A stretch of 39,662 nt of DNA from NCBI GenBank assembly GCA_044433115.1, contig JAWXTY010000021.1, positions 1 through 39,662 of the forward strand. The letters run 5' to 3'. Shown piece after piece: positions 16,113 through 21,800 of this stretch (positions are counted from its first letter, which is position 1; every line of letters starts with the position of its first letter). Both the position numbers and the translations under genes were made by a program. The notes beneath the pieces are model-generated. The model did not search any database. It was not told where the DNA came from and saw nothing but the letters and a program-made list of their open reading frames with translations. The DNA comes from CAKUIA01 sp044433115 (GTDB lineage: Bacteria > Verrucomicrobiota > Verrucomicrobiia > Opitutales > Intestinicryptomonadaceae).

Positions 16113-16754
16113 TTATGCGATTACTTTTTTTGTTTTCTTTGCAGTGCGAACATATACTGTTTCACCCTTTGAACCTGGAACACTACCCTTAATTAAAATG
16201 ATATTCTTGTCTTCAAGAATTTTCACAATCTCTAAGTTTTGTGTAGTTCTGCGAACTTGACCCATATGACCTGGCATTTTTCTACCCTTGTATACGTGTC
16301 CTGGAGTTTGCCTACAACCAACTGAACCTGGACGACGGTGCATCATATGACCGTGTGTTTGAGGTTGACCTTGGAAGTTGTATCTACGCATTACGCCTTG
16401 GAAACCCTTACCTTTTGTTGTACCAATAATGTCAACCTTTTCGCCTTCAGCGAAGCTAGTTGCTGTCAATACATCACCAATTTTGTAAGCGTTCTCTTGA
16501 GAACGGAATTCGATTAATTCACGTACAGGTTCTACACCTGCCTTGTTTAAGTGTCCTAGCTCAGCCTTCGTTTTACGGAATTCTTTTTGAGTGCCAAAAC
16601 CTATTTGCACTGCACTATAACCGTCGCTTGGAACTGTTTTTACTTGAGTAACGGGGCATGGTCCTGCTTGAACAACAGTAACCGCAACGAGTACGTTTGC
16701 CTCATTATACACTTGGGTCATACCCAATTTTTTTCCTATTAGTATTAAGCTCAT
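16113..16754 (-). CDS. rplC: 50S ribosomal protein L3
   Basis: L3 starts 50S assembly and lies near the peptidyl transferase centre. I place the start at the ATG at 16754 (MSLILIGKKLGMTQVYNE), which fits the family. An in-frame GTG at 16784 would add ten residues without family support. The product is 213 residues. Signatures include the TKGKGFQGVMRRYNF region and HRRPGSVGCRQTPGHVYKGR. It is first in the long minus-strand run. rpsJ, usually directly upstream, is absent and is replaced by a roughly 700-base region with a leader and repeats. Confidence 0.97.
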   Translation of the reverse strand: MSLILIGKKLGMTQVYNEANVLVAVTVVQAGPCPVTQVKTVPSDGYSAVQIGFGTQKEFRKTKAELGHLNKAGVEPVRELIEFRSQENAYKIGDVLTATSFAEGEKVDIIGTTKGKGFQGVMRRYNFQGQPQTHGHMMHRRPGSVGCRQTPGHVYKGRKMPGHMGQVRRTTQNLEIVKILEDKNIILIKGSVPGSKGETVYVRTAKKTKKVIA

Positions 16755-16765
16755 ATTTCTAAGAG

Positions 16766-16807
16766 GCAGGTAGCAATTCTTCACTGTGAGTCTTCACTTT
16801 AACCTGC
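16766..16807 (-). promoter_or_regulatory. Structured leader hairpin before rplC
   Basis: In the minus-strand transcript GCAGGT (complement of 16802-16807) can pair with ACCTGC (complement of 16766-16771), enclosing an inner GTGA-agac-TCAC stem. The base of the stem ends about 11 bases before the rplC ATG, close enough to affect ribosome binding. This resembles, in position only, the regulated leaders of S10-type operons. Confidence 0.4.
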
Positions 16808-16908
16808 GTTAGTTGTTAATCTTGTTTGTTTTCTATTCTTTCTTTTTAATATTAGAAGTAGCACCCTTTTATTTATAGATACTATTCTTCCATATAAAGA
16901 AACCACAA

Positions 16909-16936
16909 ATAATGACCTATTTATACATATTGTCAA
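16909..16936 (-). promoter_or_regulatory. Probable sigma-70-type promoter of the ribosomal operon
   Basis: On the minus strand there is a perfect -35 box TTGACA (complement of 16931-16936), a 16-base spacer and CATTAT (complement of 16909-16914), four of six matches to TATAAT. Transcription would start near 16902, giving a leader of about 150 bases before rplC. This is the best promoter-like site upstream of rplC. The region is AT-rich, so chance matches are possible. Confidence 0.5.
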
Positions 16937-17055
16937 ACTTTTTTCTTATCTTTTTTAAAATTTTATATACTGCCCCTGAAAATCAATAACTTAAGCATAA
17001 ATATATGCTATTTTATTTTTATTTTATCAAAATTTTATTCAGCCAAAGACTTTTT
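16937..17055. other. AT-rich spacer upstream of the rplC promoter
   Basis: No gene is seen. The stretch is strongly AT-rich, with a short palindrome AGCATA-aata-TATGCT at 16994-17009. The AT-rich run directly upstream of the -35 box could act as an UP element for the ribosomal operon promoter. It ends at CTTTTTCA, which leads into the heptamer array. Confidence 0.4.
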
Positions 17056-17160
17056 CAGTGGACAGTTGACAGTGGACAGTTGACAGTGGACAGTGGACAG
17101 TTGACAGTGGACAGTTGACAGTGGACAGTGGACTGTGGACAGTGGACTGTGGACAGTGGA
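17056..17160 (+). repeat. CAGTGGA heptamer array, 15 units
   Basis: Fifteen consecutive 7-base units cover exactly 105 bases: mostly CAGTGGA, with CAGTTGA at units 2, 4, 7 and 9 and CTGTGGA at 12 and 14. It is followed directly by a core beginning CAGCGAG. The same heptamer is used at 39415-39511. The arrangement resembles the short tandemly repeated repetitive sequences known from cyanobacteria, which are also heptamers. Confidence 0.95.
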
Positions 17161-17228
17161 CAGCGAGTTTTCGGGGGAATTTAATGTCGCTAGTTTTTGA
17201 CCTTTCACTTAAAAAGCTATAAGAAATT
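17161..17228 (+). repeat. Core segment of composite repeat, copy 1
   Basis: This 68-base core joins the CAGTGGA array to the 14-mer array. Its first 38 bases match 39512-39549 at 31 positions by eye, and the remaining part is also similar (ATAAGAAA followed by TCTT). The shared core shows that the two repeat blocks are copies of one composite element. No coding potential is seen. Confidence 0.85.
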
Positions 17229-17312
17229 CTTAGAACTTCCGACTTAGAACTTCCGACTTAGAACTTCCGACTTAGAACTTCCAACTTAGAACTTCCAACT
17301 TAGAACTTCCGA
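17229..17312 (+). repeat. CTTAGAACTTCCRA 14-base array, 6 units
   Basis: Six perfect-length 14-base units fill 84 bases. Units 1-3 and 6 end CCGA, units 4 and 5 end CCAA. Each 14-mer is two heptamers (CTTAGAA and CTTCCRA) of the form CTTNNRA, the same form as the CTTTGAR units at 39579-39662. Confidence 0.95.
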
Positions 17313-17339
17313 CTTTTGATTAAAATCTATCACAAAAAG

Positions 17340-17453
17340 CCAGCGACTCTAAAATTTTATTGAGTCTCGCTGTCCACTGTCCACTGTCCACTGTCCACTG
17401 AAAAAGCTGTCCACTGTCCACTGAAAAAGCTGTCAACTGAAAAAGCTGTCCAC
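17340..17453 (-). repeat. Hairpin and inverted heptamer array (TGTCCAC)
   Basis: CCAGCGACTC and GAGTCTCGCTG form a hairpin arm pair (with a two-base bulge) around 17340-17371. From 17371 there follow four TGTCCAC units, then units separated by the nine-base spacer TGAAAAAGC. TGTCCAC is the reverse complement of GTGGACA, so this array is inverted relative to 17056-17160. The last unit (17447-17453) touches the stop codon of the nucleotidyltransferase gene. Confidence 0.9.
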
Positions 17454-17749
17454 TATAAAACGTGGTGTTTTTGCAAAATCTTTGCTTGAAACTCTGGGGG
17501 GATTTCGTCCCATATAAATAAGTCTACTCGAAAAGGCAAATCACTTTCTTCGAGGGCTTCTCTTAGATTTGCTATAGTTACTTTTTGTTCTTTAGTTGCA
17601 AAAATTGCAATATCTAAATCAGAATATGCCTTTGCATTGCCATTGACTCTTGAACCATAGGCTATTGCCTTTGTATTAGGCACAAATTCATTGAGCATAG
17701 CTTTTATTAAGCTAAGTTCTGCATCAGTGAGATATATATTTGCTTGCAT
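17453..17749 (-). CDS. MNT-type minimal nucleotidyltransferase (MntA-like antitoxin)
   Basis: A 98-residue protein of the DNA polymerase beta-type minimal nucleotidyltransferase family. The catalytic motif is Gly32-Ser33, ten residues, then Asp44-Leu-Asp46, with a third acidic residue at Asp76 (RVDLFIW). In characterised HEPN/MNT pairs such an enzyme adds AMP to the HEPN toxin and silences it. It starts four bases after the HEPN gene's stop, so the two are one operon, in the order toxin then antitoxin. The stop codon TAG lies at the edge of the TGTCCAC repeat array, so the 3' end has been invaded or built by repeats. The general family is certain; the antitoxin role is inferred. Confidence 0.9.
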   Translation of the reverse strand: MQANIYLTDAELSLIKAMLNEFVPNTKAIAYGSRVNGNAKAYSDLDIAIFATKEQKVTIANLREALEESDLPFRVDLFIWDEIPPEFQAKILQKHHVL

Positions 17750-17753
17750 AGTT

Positions 17754-18158
17754 TTAAGTGCTTAGCTTTATATACAAAGAATTTGCGTCTTTTATGAAAC
17801 TTGGGCTAAGTTCAAGTAGCTCTTGGGCTTTTGTTCCACTATAATCATGGGAAGTGCTAGACCTTGAGTTTGCATATTTAATCCAATTTTCTATATTAGA
17901 AGATAGCAATAAATTTTCGTTCGCAATTCTTAAGATAGGCTTTGGGCTGTTAGGTACATCACTTAAGCCGAGATTTTGCTCTAAATATTTTTTTAGAACT
18001 TTCCACATACAGTCATAACAAACTTCGAAGCGTTGCACAATAGACTCCTTGATTGCCTCTTGAGTAATTAAAGGCAAGCTATTATCAATATTTATATAAT
18101 TATCATATTGTAACTCTAAATGCTCTAATGCCTTTTTAAATTTGCTGTAATCTATCAT
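17754..18158 (-). CDS. HEPN-domain protein (HI0074/HepT-like), partner of the nucleotidyltransferase
   Basis: I start this 134-residue helical protein at the ATG at 18158 (MIDYSKFKKALEHLE). The frame is open to 18245, but the extra residues look like translated AT-rich leader. It resembles the nucleotidyltransferase substrate-binding family of H. influenzae HI0074. It carries Arg99-SSTS-His104-Asp-Tyr106, an RX4HXY motif like the RNase active site of HEPN toxins, where the Tyr is the residue modified by the partner MNT enzyme in the characterised HepT/MntA pair. A toxin-antitoxin role is therefore plausible. An older view of these pairs as an antibiotic-type nucleotidyltransferase plus binding subunit cannot be excluded. 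Confidence 0.88.
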   Translation of the reverse strand: MIDYSKFKKALEHLELQYDNYINIDNSLPLITQEAIKESIVQRFEVCYDCMWKVLKKYLEQNLGLSDVPNSPKPILRIANENLLLSSNIENWIKYANSRSSTSHDYSGTKAQELLELSPSFIKDANSLYIKLST

Positions 18159-18205
18159 AAGAATTGTATTATTTAGAGAAAGGTAAAAAAATTCAAGAAA
18201 AAAAA

Positions 18206-18234
18206 TTGACACGCCCTCGCAGAAGTAATTAAAT
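18206..18234 (+). promoter_or_regulatory. Promoter for the DUF2157 gene pair
   Basis: A perfect TTGACA (18206-18211), a 17-base spacer and TTAAAT (18229-18234, four of six matches) make a good sigma-70-type promoter on the plus strand. The expected start point near 18241 is about 38 bases before the ATG at 18279, and AGGAA lies between. It is divergent from the HEPN gene. Confidence 0.55.
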
Positions 18235-18278
18235 GTCGCCAACAAAAAGAACTACTGTCAATCTTAATCAGGAAAGCT

Positions 18279-19568
18279 ATGTTTTACGAAAAGAAAATTT
18301 TAAAGGACTTACCTCTGCTTGTAAAGAAAGGGCTTATAGATGAATGTGCTTTGGGGAATTTGCAAAGCTATTATGAGGGGGAACTTGCAAAGCCGAGCCT
18401 CTTTAAAACTATAAAAAGCCTCAGCCTTTATTTAATAGGGGCAATATTCATAATTCTTGCAGCCTACTTATTTATAGGCTATAACTGGAGCGTGTTTTCA
18501 AATAGCACTAAGGCTGTATTGATGTTTAGCCCTCTTGTTGCCTCTATACCTGCATTATATATAGCGATAAAAAGGCAGACTTTTTTGACGCAGACTGTGG
18601 CTCTTGCCCTGAATTTAACTGGGCTAATCCTTGCATTTTTAGCCCCAAGTGTAATATATAATGTAAGCGGCTCAGAGCTTGACTTTTTTACAGTGCTAGT
18701 CTTTTTGTTCTGCCCTTTGGCTATAATATTTAGAAACTTCTTGGGGTTATTGACAGGTATCATACTCCTACTTATCCTAAAGCCTATCATAAGATGGGAA
18801 AGCGTTTTTGGGTTTGTGGAATATTGCAACATATACTCTTTTGCCTTTCTATTCTTTGGGGGTATATTTTTATATCAAAGCCTAAGCACAAAAGAAGAGC
18901 TTAGTTTTGAATATGCTTTTAAGCTACTTTGCGTTTTCTTGCTTTCAATCGCCTTTTTTACCTCAAGTAGAGATACAGATGCAGCGTCATTATCCTTTAT
19001 AATGGCTTTTGCCTTAGGCTCTATAGCTGTGTGCCTAAAGAGGGAGTCTTTGCTATTTCTTGCCTTAGCCGTCTTTAGCGTTGTAATTTGTATGATGTCG
19101 TCTTGGGGAGCAAAGGGGACTACTTATTTCTACGCCAACGACCTATTTTTAAGGCTATCTGTAATAGGTGTATCGCTAGTTGGCTTGGGATATTTTGCAA
19201 TATCTATATACAAAAAGAGGGAGTGCTTGCCTATATTAATTTTAGGGCTAATTCTCCTGCATACTCTAATATATATACTCATTCCAAACTTTGTAGATAA
19301 TAATTCAATTAAATTTGCAAGGGAATGCTTGTCTAACGCAAGCGTATTTATACTATTTGCCCTAATCTTTGCAAGGGGAGTAAGGTTAAAATCGCTACTT
19401 TTGCTAAACGAGTCTTTTGCCATTTTAATATTATACAGCCTAATCAAGCTAAACGACAAAGATTGGTCTATGATGGCACGCTCGGGGCTATTCCTAGCAG
19501 TGGGTATAATTATGATAGCGTCAAATATCATTTTAAATAGAAAGATTAAACAAAATGAAAAAATCTAA
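18279..19568 (+). CDS. DUF2157-like polytopic membrane protein
   Basis: The 429-residue protein has a soluble N-terminal stretch of about 45 residues (LVKKGLIDECALGNLQSYY) and then about a dozen hydrophobic segments, a layout typical of the DUF2157 family, whose function is not established. A Shine-Dalgarno AGGAA precedes the ATG. The next gene overlaps its end by 14 bases, so the two are translationally coupled. That partner resembles the GDYXXLXY family, which is often found beside DUF2157 genes. A divergent promoter region separates it from the HEPN/MNT pair. Confidence 0.75.
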   Translation: MFYEKKILKDLPLLVKKGLIDECALGNLQSYYEGELAKPSLFKTIKSLSLYLIGAIFIILAAYLFIGYNWSVFSNSTKAVLMFSPLVASIPALYIAIKRQTFLTQTVALALNLTGLILAFLAPSVIYNVSGSELDFFTVLVFLFCPLAIIFRNFLGLLTGIILLLILKPIIRWESVFGFVEYCNIYSFAFLFFGGIFLYQSLSTKEELSFEYAFKLLCVFLLSIAFFTSSRDTDAASLSFIMAFALGSIAVCLKRESLLFLALAVFSVVICMMSSWGAKGTTYFYANDLFLRLSVIGVSLVGLGYFAISIYKKRECLPILILGLILLHTLIYILIPNFVDNNSIKFARECLSNASVFILFALIFARGVRLKSLLLLNESFAILILYSLIKLNDKDWSMMARSGLFLAVGIIMIASNIILNRKIKQNEKI

Positions 19569-20223
19569 AATCATAATATTTCTCGTATCTATAATAATTA
19601 TAGTCCAACTTGGGCTGAGCTTGGCAAGTTATTATAAAAAAATGACGCTTGCCACAGACCCCAAAGCCCCTCTAGTTAAAGTAAAGCTAAACGGCATACC
19701 TTCTAATTCTTATAGGACTTCAAACGCTATAACTATGGATAGCAGGTTTAACTTGAGCTACGACAAAGCTAAGCCCCTTGTTGACGAATTGGATTTTGAC
19801 GAACGTGGCTTTATATATTTTAGCAAAAAGAAAATCTACATCACTCTAAAAGAAGAGGGCGATTATCTCGTTGCAGATACATATTCACTAACAAAACCCA
19901 AAGGGCAACTTTGCCTTATAGCAACTGTCAGTCAAATAAACAAAAAGAAAGACAGCGAAGAAATTTATATAAGCCCTAATATAATAAACTTCAAAATATT
20001 CAAAATGGAAGGCGACAAATCTAAAGCAGTGTATAGCCATATTTCAGAGACAAACAAGGAAAACAGAACCCTAAACAAAAAGCTACAAGACAAAGATATA
20101 ACAAAAGAAGAACACACTAAACTCCACAAAACAGCCCACGCCATCTTGGCTATAGACTTAGCTGGCAACTTCGCAATCCGAGACGTAATCATCGCCGAAA
20201 AATCCTTAGCCAAAGACTTCTAA
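19555..20223 (+). CDS. GDYXXLXY-like membrane-anchored protein
   Basis: The 222-residue protein has an N-terminal signal-anchor (about residues 5-27) and a large probably periplasmic domain. It contains EEGDYLVADTY, a near but not exact match to the GDYXXLXY motif, and ends with IDLAGNFAIRDVIIA, similar to the family's closing pattern. The assignment is supported mainly by position: it overlaps the DUF2157-like gene by 14 bases. A Lys/Glu-rich helical insert (about 168-195) is unusual. The function of the pair is unknown. Confidence 0.6.
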   Translation: MKKSKIIIFLVSIIIIVQLGLSLASYYKKMTLATDPKAPLVKVKLNGIPSNSYRTSNAITMDSRFNLSYDKAKPLVDELDFDERGFIYFSKKKIYITLKEEGDYLVADTYSLTKPKGQLCLIATVSQINKKKDSEEIYISPNIINFKIFKMEGDKSKAVYSHISETNKENRTLNKKLQDKDITKEEHTKLHKTAHAILAIDLAGNFAIRDVIIAEKSLAKDF

Positions 20224-20245
20224 GATACAATAAACGCAAGTTTAG

Positions 20246-20545
20246 AGAGAGAGAGAGATTGGGGCTTTGCCCCAAACCCCATTCAGGGCTTGTTTGCAGC
20301 CCTGAAAACCCGCAACAAGTGAGGCACTTGACACCATAGTTTGGGCTGGTTGGAATGTGATAGTCAGCGTGTTGCCTTTGGGGTGCTAGTCGACTGCCCG
20401 TCTTTCCTTTTCTTGGATTTAATTTATTGTTAAATAAATAAAAATCCAAGAAAAGCCCCATCCATTGAAAGGGAAGTATCCCTTTCAACTTAATTACATT
20501 TTTATGTAAGATTTTAGGTTTTGCACTTGAGGGTGCAAAATTTTT
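20246..20545. other. Hairpin-rich intergenic mosaic
   Basis: Between the stop at 20223 and the convergent gene at 20649 there is no gene. There is a GA run (about 20246-20258) and then a series of perfect stems: TTGGGGC/GCCCCAA (20259-20275), TTCAGGGCT/AGCCCTGAA (20282-20306), CAAGTG/CACTTG (20316-20330), a long AT-rich palindrome of 14 plus 7 pairs (20407-20455), TTGAAAGGGA/TCCCTTTCAA (20465-20488), then a terminator and fold-back repeat fragments. The first part is richer in GC than its surroundings. I see no tRNA or known RNA in it. It may be a pile-up of short palindromic repeats. Confidence 0.7.
20519..20545 (+). terminator. Intrinsic terminator of the DUF2157 operon
   Basis: TTTTGCAC (20519-20526) pairs with GTGCAAAA (20533-20540) around a six-base loop, followed by five T residues, a good plus-strand terminator. 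It lies about 300 bases beyond the stop at 20223, so the transcript may include the preceding hairpins. Confidence 0.6.
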
Positions 20546-20662
20546 CGAAACGGAGTATAAGACCTAATATCACGCCCCAAAAGGGTCGAAGCGTACTTAT
20601 GTACGCAAGAGTCTCAAAAATTTTCGAAACGGAGTATAAGACCTAATATCACGCCCCAAAAG
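20537..20662 (+). repeat. Fold-back family fragments, two tandem right ends
   Basis: A 47-base segment ending TAATATCACGCCCCAAAAG occurs at 20537-20583 and again at 20616-20662 with almost no change. Between them lies the family's centre (GGGTCGAAGCGTAC-ttat-GTACGC). Each matches the right arm of the element at 181-305 (about 30 of 35 end positions). The second right end runs into the coding sequence of the DUF456 gene and supplies its last codons and stop. Confidence 0.85.
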
Positions 20663-21146
20663 AGCTAAAAAATCCTATAATCATCGCTATTACTATTGCT
20701 AATTTTAGGATAGTGGAGAGGATACAGCCGATGAAGGCTCCGAAGCCTGCTTTGAGGGATTGTTTGAGGTTGCTGTTGGCAAAGAGAAGTTCGAAGAGGG
20801 TGGCGAATATTACTGGGGCAAGGAATATCCAGATGAAGATGGGAGGGATAAACATACCAACAAATACGCCGATGGTTGCTCCTAAGCCTCCTTTCCAAGT
20901 TGCACCAAATTTCTTTACGCCCCAGTAGGTACAAAGGAAGTCGAGGACTTGTACGATTAGGGTGAGTATGCCTGCAGTTATTACAAAGTTCCAACTAAGA
21001 GGAGACTCTGGTAAAATTAGTTTATAAGTGAGTATACCAATAAAAGCCAAGAAGGCTGAGGGGATAATTGGCACAAAGCAACCTATGATTGAGAGCAAAA
21101 ATACTATAGATATTATAATTAATAGGGTAATTTCGAGTAATTGCAT
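20649..21146 (-). CDS. DUF456 family membrane protein
   Basis: The 165-residue protein is nearly all hydrophobic, with about four to five membrane segments, Gly-rich turns and the family pattern of a KFGATWKGGLGATIG-type motif followed by LFELLFANSNLKQSLKAGFGAFIG. It matches my knowledge of the DUF456 family, whose function is unknown. The last three residues (Phe-Gly-Ala) and the TGA stop are encoded by the end of the fold-back repeat, so the original C-terminus may have been different. It is divergent from the gene at 21274, with a 127-base AT-rich region between in which I see no strong promoter. Confidence 0.85.
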   Translation of the reverse strand: MQLLEITLLIIISIVFLLSIIGCFVPIIPSAFLAFIGILTYKLILPESPLSWNFVITAGILTLIVQVLDFLCTYWGVKKFGATWKGGLGATIGVFVGMFIPPIFIWIFLAPVIFATLFELLFANSNLKQSLKAGFGAFIGCILSTILKLAIVIAMIIGFFSSFGA

Positions 21147-21273
21147 ATTTTAAAGCTTGATATTAAAAATTAAATGTTATTAAATAGCTTAGTCTTTTTT
21201 AATTAGCAAGTAAAATTGAAGAATAAGAAAAGATACAATCTCTACCCCCTTTTTAACTTTAACAAGAAAAAAT

Positions 21274-21798
21274 ATGCAACACTCATTTAATAATCAAAAC
21301 TTATTGGAAATGCTTCAAGAAGAAAAATTTTTAGCATTTTTCGACTTCTGCCAAGATAGCGACTCTGCAAAGAGCCAACTAGATGGTATATGTAAGGTTG
21401 CAAAACCTACAAATACTACTTTGGCGTATATATCTTTGACCTTCATTTTTGATACAGAAGACGACGAGCAAAGAATTTTGGCTAAAAAGGCTATAGCAAA
21501 GTTGACTACTGAAGCTTTTAAATCTGCCCTACCTGAGATTTATGCTACTACTAGCGTTGCAGGGTCTATGAAGCAAACAGAGCATTATATACATCATATA
21601 GACTTGTTGTTCAATAAGGATTTACCAGAGAATTTACAAGAGCCTATTAATAAGGTTGTATATGCAATTAGACACAATGCTGAGTTGATTACAGAGACTC
21701 CTCAATGGTGGGACGAAGAAGCAGCTCCTGTGCATACTGAAGCTGAAAAGGCTAGTTGGGCAGACAGAATTAAAGCGTATCTTGGTTTGAAGGGATAA
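21274..21798 (+). CDS. Unknown soluble protein heading the phosphatase-Opp operon
   Basis: The 174-residue protein has no signal peptide, no membrane segment and no motif I recognise. It is acidic overall, with a central ISLTFIFDTEDDEQRILAKKAI segment (in part IFDTEDDEQRILAKK) and a Trp-rich stretch WWDEEAAPVHTEAEKASW near the end. It ends two bases before the ATG of the receiver-phosphatase gene, so it is the first gene of that operon. By position it could be a regulator or target in the partner-switch pathway, but there is no sequence evidence. It does not look like a STAS-domain anti-anti-sigma factor. Confidence 0.8.
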   Translation: MQHSFNNQNLLEMLQEEKFLAFFDFCQDSDSAKSQLDGICKVAKPTNTTLAYISLTFIFDTEDDEQRILAKKAIAKLTTEAFKSALPEIYATTSVAGSMKQTEHYIHHIDLLFNKDLPENLQEPINKVVYAIRHNAELITETPQWWDEEAAPVHTEAEKASWADRIKAYLGLKG

Positions 21799-21800
21799 GT

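Noticed and set aside
16755..16784. Upstream GTG start for rplC, adding ten residues
   Set aside because: L3 proteins begin near MSLILIGKKLGMTQ, and the ATG at 16754 fits; the extra residues overlap the leader hairpin.
17056..17453. Could the tandem repeats be a CRISPR array?
   Set aside because: Units are 7 or 14 bases, contiguous or with the same short spacer, and there are no unique 30-base spacers and no cas genes in the window.
18159..18245. Longer N-terminus for the HEPN protein
   Set aside because: The extra 29 residues are Phe/Leu-rich translation of AT-rich leader and overlap the divergent promoter; MIDYSKFKKALE is the family-like start.
20224..20648. tRNA or other known RNA gene in the hairpin-rich region
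   Set aside because: I looked for a T-loop (GTTCRAATC-type) and a cloverleaf and found none; the palindromes are short and separate.
21147..21273. Promoter TTGAAG ... TACAAT for the phosphatase-Opp operon
   Set aside because: The two boxes are only 12 bases apart, so they cannot form one promoter; no better pair was found.
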